Positions 19,539 through 28,919 of a stretch of DNA of 64,000 nucleotides are shown one piece after another. Numbering within the stretch: the stretch's first letter is position 1; each line of letters begins with the position of its first letter. The notes beneath the pieces were generated by a model. That model was given only the letters and a program-made list of their open reading frames with translations, was not told the origin of the DNA and ran no database searches. Where the stretch lies: the NCBI RefSeq assembly GCF_000830985.1, contig NZ_CP007151.1, positions 186,001-250,000 on the forward strand. The letters are read 5' to 3'. The translations under genes and the position numbers were made by a program. Source of the DNA: Marinobacter similis (lineage in GTDB: Bacteria; Pseudomonadota; Gammaproteobacteria; Pseudomonadales; Oleiphilaceae).

Positions 19539-20513
19539 ATGACGCTGAACCAGTTTGTTTACCGAACATCACGTCCTTTGGGTTCACTAAAGCTGGCCAG
19601 GTTCCTATCCCGAAACCACCCAAAAATCCTGATGTATCACAGAGTCACTGATGATCCTGAGGGCGATGGACTACCCATATCGCAATTCAGGAAACACATC
19701 GCAATTATTAAAAAAAGTTTCTTCCCAATGACTTTGCGAGATTTATTGGCAGCTCATGAAAACAGATCGGTTCCGAAAAATGCCGTGGTGATTACATTTG
19801 ATGACGGTTACGCAGATTTTGCTGACTTGGCTTTTCCTATTCTTGAAGAAGAAAAGGTTCCAGCAACCCTTTTCGTAACCACCGGTTTCGTGAACGGAGA
19901 TATTTGGTTGTGGCCAGACCAAATCAAATACGCTATTGAAAATGCGGTGGTGCGTAGTCTAGATGTTCCCGAATTAAATCAGAAACTGAATTTCGAAAAG
20001 GAGCCCCATCGTTGTTGGAATGCAATTGCCGATTTCTGTATCACAGTTCCGAATGATAGAAAACTAAAATTCATAAACGAGCTTTTTTATAGATTGGAAG
20101 TTACTAAACCTAATGTTGTACCTGATCAATTCAGGCCTCTTTCCTGGGCAAAAATAAAATCGATGGTGGAAAAAGGATTAGATGTTGGTAGTCATTCCAT
20201 TAGTCACCCAATTCTAACTCAGCTTAGCGACGACGAGTTAGCCCGAGAAATACGCGAATCGAGGGAAATGTTAAGAGATGAGATTAATATGGAGGTTGAT
20301 ATATTCTGCTATCCGAATGGAGGTAAGGACGATTTTGATAGGCGGGTTCAGAACTGTATAACCCATTCTGGGTATCGTTACGCGGTATCCGCTTTTCCAG
20401 ATAAAGCGCCTATATCCGATGAGCTATGTATTAATCGATATCCAGTGGGACCAAAGCTAGATATGTTTGAGAAGAATGTTTTTGGGTTCTCATATCTTGC
20501 AATGATGACTTAG
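19539..20513 (+). CDS. Polysaccharide deacetylase (CE4/NodB)
   Basis: Protein of 324 residues with the CE4 motifs VVITFDDGYADF (catalytic and metal aspartates), VGSHSISHPIL (metal histidines) and DIFCYPNGG. It has no obvious signal peptide. It is distinct from the XrtA-type deacetylase at 12969, so the locus encodes two deacetylases of different subfamilies. It could act on lipid-linked intermediates. Confidence 0.9.
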   Translation: MTLNQFVYRTSRPLGSLKLARFLSRNHPKILMYHRVTDDPEGDGLPISQFRKHIAIIKKSFFPMTLRDLLAAHENRSVPKNAVVITFDDGYADFADLAFPILEEEKVPATLFVTTGFVNGDIWLWPDQIKYAIENAVVRSLDVPELNQKLNFEKEPHRCWNAIADFCITVPNDRKLKFINELFYRLEVTKPNVVPDQFRPLSWAKIKSMVEKGLDVGSHSISHPILTQLSDDELAREIRESREMLRDEINMEVDIFCYPNGGKDDFDRRVQNCITHSGYRYAVSAFPDKAPISDELCINRYPVGPKLDMFEKNVFGFSYLAMMT

Positions 20514-20514
20514 T

Positions 20515-21810
20515 GTGAAAGATATCCTTACTTTTCGAAAATCACTGAGACGATTGATAACCTTATCCTTCTATCGAGCTATAGGGCTTCGAGTTAGATT
20601 TTGGCGACTCGAAATAGAGCGAATATGGAGACTTGAAAGCAGAGAATACTATATTTATTTGGATAGTGTTCTGAAGTTTACTCTGCCGAAAGACAGCAAA
20701 GGGTCCGTTGTTCGGTCAATGGCTACCGTAAAACAAGCTCCAATTTTAACTAAACAGACCCTTAACAGCAGAAATAATCGGAACACTTCTACCAGATTTT
20801 CTTTTTCCCGGTTTACTTCAGGAACTAGCGGGACAAGAACTGACGTGCATCTAACAAAGGAAGAGTTGAGCCGGATGCTTGCGGTGCGTGATTACTGTTT
20901 CAGAAATTCTAGTGTGAAACTTGGAGACCGCGAGGCTCGTATTTGGGGCGTTAACGTTCCAAATTTAGCGAGCCGAATAAAGGATTGGATGCTCCATCGA
21001 AGGTCCTTCTGTGTGACTAACAAATCGTCCTCATATGTGATTGAAAAGCTGGTAAAGTGGCAACCAGATTATATTTATGGCTATTCCTCTTCAATATTGG
21101 CCCTTGCAAACTATTTAATCGATAGGAAAATCACAATTTCAAAGGTCAAGCTGATTGTCTGCACTGCAGAGCAGGTTTTGCCAGCCCAAAAGAAAATTAT
21201 TAGTCAAGCCTTCGGAACGAATGTTGTGGAGGAATACGGTTTGACTGAGTTCGATATTGTCGGATTTGAGGATTCTAAGGGCGATCTCAGGATTGTAAAT
21301 CCATGGTTAATTGCAGAGTCAGAGTCAGAGACGGATACGATTGTTATTTCGGATGTTTACAGAACGAGCCAATCTTACGTTCGATACCAAACTGGTGATA
21401 TCGGAAGAGTCGAAAGCAAAACACCGTCAGGTCTTGGTGGTGCGAAAGTCGTAAAATGCCTTCAAGGCCGAGTAGGCGATAGGCTTGTATATGGAAATCT
21501 TGGTGATTCGTTCCATGCCTCAGAAATTTCTCGAGCGATGAATTCTTATTTTGCTAGTGGGGGCGCAGTTCTGGATTTTACTGTTGTTCAATTGATTAAA
21601 GGTGAATGTTTCCTCCATGTTAACATTGAGCCTGATATCGGCTTAAGCGCATTGTGCCGACAGTTGTCCGAAAGTTTGAAAAAACGTACAACCGTATCTT
21701 TAGAGGTCTTGCCAGGCACAATTGGCGAATTGGAAAAACTGAAGAACAAGCGCAGTTATTTTATTCAATGCGTTGGAAAACCTGCGGGGAGTATCCCACG
21801 TGAAACTTGA
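20515..21810 (+). CDS. Second CapK/PaaK-like AMP-forming ligase-fold protein
   Basis: Protein of 431 residues beginning with GTG at 20515, two bases after the previous stop. It carries the adenylate-former loop RFTSGTSGTRTDVHLTKEE and the A5-like VVEEYGLTEFDIVGFED. The C-terminal domain has YVRYQTGDIGRVE. It belongs to the same superfamily as the 17306 gene but is only distantly similar, so it is not a recent duplicate. The substrate is unknown. Its end overlaps the start of the CapA-like gene by 11 bases. Confidence 0.83.
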   Translation: MKDILTFRKSLRRLITLSFYRAIGLRVRFWRLEIERIWRLESREYYIYLDSVLKFTLPKDSKGSVVRSMATVKQAPILTKQTLNSRNNRNTSTRFSFSRFTSGTSGTRTDVHLTKEELSRMLAVRDYCFRNSSVKLGDREARIWGVNVPNLASRIKDWMLHRRSFCVTNKSSSYVIEKLVKWQPDYIYGYSSSILALANYLIDRKITISKVKLIVCTAEQVLPAQKKIISQAFGTNVVEEYGLTEFDIVGFEDSKGDLRIVNPWLIAESESETDTIVISDVYRTSQSYVRYQTGDIGRVESKTPSGLGGAKVVKCLQGRVGDRLVYGNLGDSFHASEISRAMNSYFASGGAVLDFTVVQLIKGECFLHVNIEPDIGLSALCRQLSESLKKRTTVSLEVLPGTIGELEKLKNKRSYFIQCVGKPAGSIPRET

Positions 21811-22893
21811 TATCAATGCTGTGGGTGACATATCCCTTGGCGATCACCCTGTCTGCGCAGGGCATGGCATGCGTAGTGTTCTGGGGCGTGAGGGGTTGAA
21901 TGTCTTTCGCGCTGTGGTATCTGAAATAGAAAATGCAGATATCAACCTTTGTAACATAGAAACCGTGGCCTCAAATATAGGGTTTAGTCAGTTTTGGTTG
22001 CCTTCATTTGAAATGCGAGGTGACCCTGCCCAACTGTCGACAGTAAAAAATGCCGGATTCAATGTTTTCGGAGTTGCTAATAACCATGCAATGCAGCATG
22101 GAGAAGAAGCCTTTGAGGATATGATCGCGAGTATTTCTAAGACCGGTGCGTCATTGGTCGGCATTGATCTAGGCGAAGGTCGGACGGCGGTTCGGGAATT
22201 TGAACATGAAAGTGGTGAAATCAGCGCCATATTTGCGGTCTCAATAAGACCGGAGGAGTGGACGAAAGAGCGGCCAGTACCCTATTCGTTACGGGAGTCA
22301 ACGGACTCACTGCTCTGTGAAGTAAGTGAGCTTCGCCAGCGCTACTCTGGATTTCTGGTATGTTCTATACACTGGGGACTTGAGTTTTTGGACTATCCCG
22401 CACCCGGCCAGATTGAATTAGGAAGACGTTTGGTGGACGCCGGGGTTGATGTGGTGTTCGGTCATCATCCGCATGTACTCCAGCCTGTTGAGCGTTATAA
22501 AAATGGTTTGATCTTTTATTCATTGGGTAACTTTGTTTTTGACCTTTGGCTGAGTCAACTAAGTTGACTGCCATCGCTAAGGTGAGACTAGAGAAGGGAA
22601 TGCTGCCCGAATACGAAATAGTTCCAGTAAAAATTTGCAGTGACCTAAAGTTGCGTAAAGCGATCGATACGGATTCTAAGAGAATACGGGCAATGATGTC
22701 GTGGCGTCACTTTGAGGGTCTTTCTGATGTGCCGAAAACAGATATTGAATATGAAAGTCGCTACAAAAAGGCGAGAATTGCCTTTCGCTATTCTAGTTAT
22801 AGGTACTTCTTGACAAATATTCAAAAATACCCTTTCAGATTCCTAGTGCAGTCTTTGGCCAGAACGGGCATTAGGCGATTGTTGGGCAGGTAA
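21800..22893 (+). CDS. CapA-family metallophosphatase-like protein (one frameshift)
   Basis: CapA/PgsA-like calcineurin-fold protein, about 364 residues after repair. Motifs are NAVGDISLGDH, CNIETV, GVANNHAMQHG, CSIHWGLEF, FGHHPHVLQPVE and FYSLGNFVFDL. The start is GTG at 21800; no signal peptide is seen, unlike secreted CapA. One G is missing near 22548, restoring FDLWAESTKLTAIAKV. Homologues serve in poly-gamma-glutamate capsule synthesis, but their presence in sugar-polymer loci is common and the reaction here is unknown. Only four bases separate its stop from the stop of the convergent gene at 22898. Confidence 0.85.
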
Positions 22894-22897
22894 AGCG

Positions 22898-24091
22898 CTA
22901 CCCAGGTTCGCTTAGGTTTGCACACGCCTTATAGAGACGTTGTTCATCCTGTTTCCAGTTATAAAGTTTCTGAATGGAAGCGTTGCCGTTATTGCCATAT
23001 TTTTGCCTAATCTGTGGGTCCTGTAATTCTTTTAGGCACTGCGCTATCGTCTGAGGTGTCGTGTCGCGTGCGATAACGCCACAATCTGTTGTTTTTACAA
23101 TACGTTGAATTGGAATGACTGGTGTCGTAAGGACTGGCAAACCGGCAAGCATATAGTCGAAAATTTTATTTGGAATGGTATGATTCCAATGCCCACAAAC
23201 TCGGTATGTCAGCGCTCCAACATTTGCTCGGGTCATGAGCTTATCTACGTCTTCTTGTTCCAGCCAGCCATGGAGTCTGATGTTTTTCTCCAGTCCGGCA
23301 TCACTAATCATTGTCTCAAGCTCTTTAAAACTATCACCTTTACCAACGATATCAATATATAGACAGTCTTTGTCTGTTTGGTTTCTGAGGAATTCCTCGG
23401 CTCCGGAAATCAATAGATCCAGCCCTCTCAACTTTGTTAAGAAACCAACATAAACCAAGAAAAGTGTCGTACCCTGATGTTCCTTGGTATTTTGATTAAA
23501 TTTATCTTCGTGCGGTGTATTACTAACAATGGTTATCTTGGATGGCAGTACTCCCTTTCGAAGCAGACGGTCGCGTGACTCCTCAATCATAACGAGAGTC
23601 TGATCGACTTTGGGAAGGACAGAATCTTCGTAGTGTGAAGCAACTCTCGAGTTTTTAAGGAGTTTGTGGGGCCAGCCACGCTTTGAAAACTGGGCCGATG
23701 ATGCATACATCTCAGGATAGACTTCTGCCATATCATATATGACTTTTAAGTTAAGTAGTTTTCCGACCAGCAGTGCCGACTTGACCAGTGGTAGGTCCCT
23801 TACAATTAATATGCCACTTCCGGCCCTACTTACTGTCGTGAGTATTGTGTACAGCCAGAGCGGATTAAACCACACTGGAATATTTAAAAATTTTTGCACA
23901 GCCGTTGGCCACCAGCTGGTTCTCGGCAGACGTCGAATCTGATAGCCATCATGGATCTCATGTTGATCTTTCTGGTCTAGGTTTCTACATATGACAGTGA
24001 CATCGTAGTCAGCTTTGCTCAGGCTTACGGCGATTTTCTCAACTCGTACATCCCAAGGATAATCTTCTTTATAGATAAGAAAAGCTTTCAA
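22898..24091 (-). CDS. Family 4 glycosyltransferase
   Basis: GT-B enzyme of 397 residues. The N-terminus MKAFLIYKEDYPWDVRVEKI, the hinge region LFLVYVGFLTKLRGLDLLIS and PNKIFDYMLAGLPVLTTPV (donor site) identify it. The codons are more AT-rich than in the housekeeping end of the window, as for the neighbouring genes 18633-27821; this is common for sugar-specific genes acquired by transfer. It is transcribed leftward, downstream of the lectin-like gene at 24143-25198. Confidence 0.88.
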   Translation of the reverse strand: MKAFLIYKEDYPWDVRVEKIAVSLSKADYDVTVICRNLDQKDQHEIHDGYQIRRLPRTSWWPTAVQKFLNIPVWFNPLWLYTILTTVSRAGSGILIVRDLPLVKSALLVGKLLNLKVIYDMAEVYPEMYASSAQFSKRGWPHKLLKNSRVASHYEDSVLPKVDQTLVMIEESRDRLLRKGVLPSKITIVSNTPHEDKFNQNTKEHQGTTLFLVYVGFLTKLRGLDLLISGAEEFLRNQTDKDCLYIDIVGKGDSFKELETMISDAGLEKNIRLHGWLEQEDVDKLMTRANVGALTYRVCGHWNHTIPNKIFDYMLAGLPVLTTPVIPIQRIVKTTDCGVIARDTTPQTIAQCLKELQDPQIRQKYGNNGNASIQKLYNWKQDEQRLYKACANLSEPG

Positions 24092-24142
24092 GAAACAGTC
24101 CTTGTTTAACGGCGCCTTGATTGGGGGTTGTTGATAGAAGCT

Positions 24143-25198
24143 TTACTCTATACTGACTCCTTGAGGTTTATTTGGGCATTTTTCGCAAAGTGGAAAACCT
24201 GATGGCGTGACATTGCCGTCTTCATCGAAAACATAGACATAGAGGCTCTCGGAAGGGTCGAGGGACAAATAGTTTAACTTCACGGAAATAGTCCCATCGC
24301 TCCAACTCAATGGTGTGAGCACTTCTCTTCGGCTTGTGGGGGACCACGTCGCGCTATCTGATAATTCTACCCTTGCAGGAGTGGGGGCAACGTAAATGTC
24401 GGTCATCCGAAAGGCATAGTTGCCATAGTTGTTCGCAATGCTCGGATCAAAGCCAACAAGGGCGAGTGACAGTCCTTCCGATGTGCTTGCTTTACGAAAA
24501 TTGCTAACGTCTTGTGTAACTTGGCCATTCAGCCAAGCAGTTATTTTATTTTTTGAACTATCTACTAAAATTTCCAGTTTATTCCACTGATTTTCCGCAG
24601 GTTGTGTTGTTCCCCAGCTTGTTTCAGAGCCTCCGCTTTGACCAGAGTACGTCATATGCATTTGTGTCCAAGATATGCGGGTACCCTCGCCGTCAGACCT
24701 ATCCCAAATTCTCGCGAACTTGTTCGATCCACCACTGTCCGCGCGTTGATTTGGTTTAAACCACCAACTGGCATATAGCTTTTGATTACCCGCACCTTCA
24801 AGGCTTCTGGGGTATCCGAGGTACGACTTTACTTCGCCGTAATAAATCGCGGCACTTTTGTCAGTTCTAAGATCGCCACTTTTCTCAATGGTTACAGGAT
24901 TGCCCCATTGGTTCGTGTCTTGGGTCCAAGGGCCGTTATCAACAGGAACATCCGAACCCGAACTGAGGCTACTATACTCAGTTTGGTTAGAGACGTGATC
25001 ATAGGTAACTTGATCGGTGTTGAGGGAGGTAAAGCCAGAGCCCGAGATAGTTATACTTCCGCCCTCTTGGATGTCACCGTCGACTGAAGTTATTCTTGGA
25101 GAAGCTTCCGTTGCTAACGGAAAGCTTAAGGCTAAGGCGATTGCGACGTTGGAAGCTCGTCTCTGTATTTGCGGTATCATTGCATACCTCGGTATCAT
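24143..25198 (-). CDS. Secreted protein with IPT/TIG-like and jelly-roll (lectin/lyase-like) domains
   Basis: Protein of 351 residues. A signal peptide (NVAIALALSFPLATEAS, cleaved near residue 33) is followed by a short IPT/TIG-like segment (ITSVDGDIQEGGSITISGSG). Next is a region of about 190 residues that looks like a concanavalin-type beta-sandwich (LYASWWFKPNQ, NQWNKLEILVDSSKNKITAW, FRMTDIYVAPTP). The tail has YVYVFDEDGNVTPSGFPLC and a CxxC. There is no PEP-CTERM anchor. The ATG at 25183 is an alternative start. Within a polysaccharide locus it could bind or cleave the polymer; no catalytic residues can be named, so this is inference. Confidence 0.65.
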   Translation of the reverse strand: MIPRYAMIPQIQRRASNVAIALALSFPLATEASPRITSVDGDIQEGGSITISGSGFTSLNTDQVTYDHVSNQTEYSSLSSGSDVPVDNGPWTQDTNQWGNPVTIEKSGDLRTDKSAAIYYGEVKSYLGYPRSLEGAGNQKLYASWWFKPNQRADSGGSNKFARIWDRSDGEGTRISWTQMHMTYSGQSGGSETSWGTTQPAENQWNKLEILVDSSKNKITAWLNGQVTQDVSNFRKASTSEGLSLALVGFDPSIANNYGNYAFRMTDIYVAPTPARVELSDSATWSPTSRREVLTPLSWSDGTISVKLNYLSLDPSESLYVYVFDEDGNVTPSGFPLCEKCPNKPQGVSIE

Positions 25199-25253
25199 TC
25201 AAAGAGATCGTACTGTTAGCCAATTGATGGTGAGTAAGTCCTTGTAAGCCACC

Positions 25254-26507
25254 GTGTTTACAAAGTCTACACCAATCTGGTGCCCGCTCTTGGAACGAAT
25301 TGGCATAAACAAGGATGACATTTTGGTGCGAGCGAATAGCGGCTCAGTCTGTGATGGTAAAAAGTGTAAAGTCTTGTTGGTCGTGCGCTGGCCGGTAGGC
25401 GGGATACGTACGTTTCTCAAGTATTTGGTGACGTTTTTCCCGTCGGATCGTTATGAGTTTTCTATCATTGGCAGCTCGACGGAAGGCATGGCCGCATTGA
25501 AAGCCGATCTTGGTGAGTTTGTTGCCAACTGGGAGTTAATTCCCACGGATGGCAACGAAATGCGCGGTTTTCTAAGTGCTGTCTGGAATCTTGATAGGGA
25601 GCATCGATTTGATTTGATTCATGCTCATGGTTTCACGTCTGTAATATCGTGCCTTGTCGCTGCCTTGGCAACGAGCAGTCCTTTAATTTGCACTTCTCAT
25701 GATGTCCTGAATAATCAGCAATTTTCCGGGATAAGTGGCCGAATAAAGAAATTAATTCTGGGAGCAGCGTTACTTAGGTGTAAGTTGGTTCATTCGGTTT
25801 CACGCGATGCCGAGACAAACCTATTAAGTCACTTTCCCGTCATACATCACAGAAGCCTAGTCGTTGAAAACGGCGTTGACACCTCCTCATTTGCGACAGC
25901 GGTTCGTACCGACCTCCACGAAACATTTTCGATCGATCCAGCGGCGAAATTGATCGGTTTTTTCGGCAGGTTTATGGGGCAGAAAGGATTTAAATATCTA
26001 GTTTCAGCAATCGAAATTATTCAATCTAGGGAAGTTCACCCGTCTTTGCATGTAGTCTGTTTCGGTTCAGGGGCTTTTATTCGAGAGGAGCAAGCGGAGA
26101 TTAAGCGCCGTGGGCTTGACCACTGCTTTACGTTTGCACCGTTTATGGCGGACGTATCCGGTGCGATGAAAGGGTGTGACGTCATTGCAATGCCGTCACT
26201 ATGGGAGGCTTGTCCTCTTCAACCCATGGAAGCTCTTTGTGCGGGCGTTCCTTTCGTTGGGACTAACTGCATTGGGTTACGAGAGGTGCTTGATGGTACT
26301 CCGGCTGTTGTGGCGGAGGCGGCTGACGCGGAGAGTTTGGCTAAGGGCATTTTGAATGCATTGAACCAGGGACGCGAAGCATTTGAGGAGTTTGTGCCAC
26401 AGGCAATAGAGCGGTTCGATGCAAGGACAACCGCTCAGGCGTCTATGATATGTATGAAAAGGTTTTACGTTAATGCGCCGGCTTATTTGGCGGGAAACGA
26501 GTGGTAG
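25254..26507 (+). CDS. Family 4 glycosyltransferase
   Basis: GT-B enzyme of up to 417 residues. The first about 40 residues before KCKVLLVVRWPVGGIRTFLK are probably not all translated; a start near 25308-25340 is possible. Motifs include VENGVDTSSF, FFGRFMGQKGFKYLVSA and PSLWEACPLQPMEALCAGVP. It ends inside the start of the polymerase gene (35-base overlap). It is divergently arranged with the 24143 gene, with 55 bases between them. Confidence 0.87.
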   Translation: MFTKSTPIWCPLLERIGINKDDILVRANSGSVCDGKKCKVLLVVRWPVGGIRTFLKYLVTFFPSDRYEFSIIGSSTEGMAALKADLGEFVANWELIPTDGNEMRGFLSAVWNLDREHRFDLIHAHGFTSVISCLVAALATSSPLICTSHDVLNNQQFSGISGRIKKLILGAALLRCKLVHSVSRDAETNLLSHFPVIHHRSLVVENGVDTSSFATAVRTDLHETFSIDPAAKLIGFFGRFMGQKGFKYLVSAIEIIQSREVHPSLHVVCFGSGAFIREEQAEIKRRGLDHCFTFAPFMADVSGAMKGCDVIAMPSLWEACPLQPMEALCAGVPFVGTNCIGLREVLDGTPAVVAEAADAESLAKGILNALNQGREAFEEFVPQAIERFDARTTAQASMICMKRFYVNAPAYLAGNEW

Positions 26508-27821
26508 GGAAGCCGGCGAGCGCGAAACGCATTTCGCATTTATCCTTTTCTTAATCTATCTCGCTAGCTTCTTCCTTCGCTTACCGGCAAGAATTCCGGC
26601 TCTCGGTTTCATACGGTTCGATTTTTTGCTTGTCGGCACGATCACCTTTTTCGTTCTGAGTAATCAGTCAACAAAGGGGTCGCGACTGGACGATGCGTCG
26701 AAATTCCTCCTGGCAATATTTATTTATTCTATTATTACCTTACCGCTGGTGGAGTGGCCTGGCTCTGTTGTAAACAATGGCATGGTAGCTTTTATCAAGG
26801 GCGCGATTTTTTACTTTTTCACCGTGAACTTAGTAACTAACGAACACCGACTTAGGTGGGTACTCGGCGTATTCGTGGGATGTAACCTCATCCGGGTGCT
26901 TGAGCCTTAGTTCTTCATCTAACCACAGGTTATCTGGGCTCTGCGACGCACTTGGGCGCTGGCGAGTTCGCCGGCCGTTTATCCGGGGCCCCGTTTGATA
27001 CGATTAATCCCAATGGCCTAGCTTTCGTAATCGCCACGGTTATTCCGTTTTTACACTATGTTTTTGCACCATCCGGCAAGAAAGCCTTTGCTGTCTATTT
27101 GGTCTTGATTCCAATTCTGCTTTATACCATGGGGCTAACTTTGTCTCGATCTGGTGTATTGGCGCTCGGAATCATTGCTTTTGGCATCTGGTGGAAAAGC
27201 AGTCGGAAAACGCTACTGATTGTGCTTGGGCTGGCAGCCCTTGCAATAATTTTTACCACCCTGAATGATGTACAGAAAGATCGATATCTATCCATTGTGA
27301 GCGACGATGCGAAGCAGTCCGCGTCAGCTCAGGGTCGGTTCAACGGTTGGGCTTCTGACTTTAAGGTTGCTTTAAATCGTCCGGTTATAGGACATGGCTT
27401 GGGAACCTCCAGGGAGGCTAATTGGAATGTGGCTGGCAAGGACCAGATTTCACATATTCTGTGGGCTGAGATCTGGCAGGAAATCGGCCTGATTGGGTTT
27501 GTCCTATTCGTGCTCTATTTGGTCGCAATGATTAAAAATTTCAAGGAGGCAGCGGGGTTAATCAAACAGCATCTGTCGACCAATGATTTTCTGTATCGCG
27601 CGAATCAGGCTATGCAAGTTTGGCTACTAATGAATTTACTGTTCAGCTTTGCGAGCTATGGGCTTAAAAGTTATGAGTGGTACTTGTTTGGTGGTTTGTC
27701 TGTGGCCCTTTTAAACGCGGTGCGTGCTCGCATTGCTCAAACTGCTAATTCTGATTTGCCAGTTGTGGCAGGAGTTTCTGTTAAAGGCCAGAGGTTCCCC
27801 CTTGCGCGGAAGGTTAGATGA
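26473..27821 (+). CDS. O-antigen ligase/polymerase family (Wzy-like) membrane protein (one frameshift)
   Basis: Polytopic inner-membrane protein of 449 residues after repair, with about ten predicted membrane segments. The large periplasmic loop holds GRFNGWASDFKVALNRPVIG (the RxxxW...NPxxGxG-type Wzy_C signature) and HILWAEIWQEIGLIGF. One base is missing near 26905, restoring RVLEPLVLHLTTGYLGSATH. It probably polymerises repeat units on the periplasmic side, acting after the flippase at 28920. Members of this family may also be ligases, and sequence alone does not separate the two. Confidence 0.85.
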
Positions 27822-27847
27822 ATCATTGGTGAAGAAAATGATTACTG

Positions 27848-28800
27848 CTAGCAAGAGCTTTTGTTTGGGCTGAGCCCGCCCAGAAACAGCTTAATACCTT
27901 GTCGAATATCATGGTTCAGATCTGATATAGAACGCGGTGGGAGAGTGTCTCGATATAATGCAAATGCTGCATTAAATTCGTCTTTATTGATTAAACAGGT
28001 TTGCAGATCTCTTCGGTACCTCTGCGCCCTTTGACCCAGGCGCTTGGACAGTGCTGGATCGCTCTCATAATCTGCCAGTGAGAGCCTGCTGGCAATCAGG
28101 TTTCGGAGCATTCGTTCTGTATCACCGCTCATGTTTGAATCATGCAATCGTCGCTCAAAGAACACCTCGGGGAGGACCACGGCTGATCCATGAGTAGCTG
28201 TGCGGTATATGAGGTCGAAATCTTCACAGGCCTTGAGTCAGTGTTGAACCCGCCTTCCGAGACAACAACAGACGTCCTGAAAAGAGGAGAGGAAGCAATC
28301 GTAAAGTTCTCCTGGATCAGGATATCTCGGCATTCCTTGGTTGCGAGCAGGAAGCTGACACCTTGGGATTGTTCCAGATAGGGCCCAAGTGCTGGACAGG
28401 TCGAGAAGTGATCGGCTGATCGGCTTTCGCCGGTAAAGTTTCGATAATTTCCGACGCAGAGAACGGCGTCCGGATTCGCTTCCAGCTCGGCCACCTGGCG
28501 ACTGATCTTGCCCGGCAGCATCCGGTCGTCAGCATCGAAAAAGGTAACGAATTCCCCCTTTGCCAACTCAAGTCCATGGTTCCGTGGTGCTGCGCAGCTG
28601 CCGCTATTTTGTTGATAGCGATAGTGAACACGTTGCCCCAGGGATTTCACGATTTCCGCAGTTCCATCGGTTGATCCATCATCAACAACTATGATCTCGA
28701 GCGGTGAATAGTCTTGGGCAATGATCGTTGCTAGTGTTTCTTGCAAGTAATCTTCAGCGTTATAGGCAGCTACGATCACTGTAACCAGAGGCTTGTTCAT
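27848..28800 (-). CDS. Family 2 glycosyltransferase (one frameshift)
   Basis: GT-A enzyme of 317 residues after repair. Signatures are VTVIVAAYNAEDYLQETLAT, IIVVDDGSTDGTAE and TFFDADDRMLPGKI. One base is missing near 28231, restoring GGFNTDSRACEDFDLIYRT before VVLPEVFFERRLH. It resembles the GT2 at 30441-31433 in layout, suggesting an old duplication. It is the last gene of the leftward group 31433 to 27848. Confidence 0.87.
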
Positions 28801-28919
28801 AGTATTTGCCTTGCTTTTTATTGCCTTCGCAAACGTTTGTTCTCGATAATTGGTATTGTACTGATAACGGCTGCCGACGTGGTATTTGGCGTTGATGGAA
28901 AAAAGGTGAACTGAAAACG

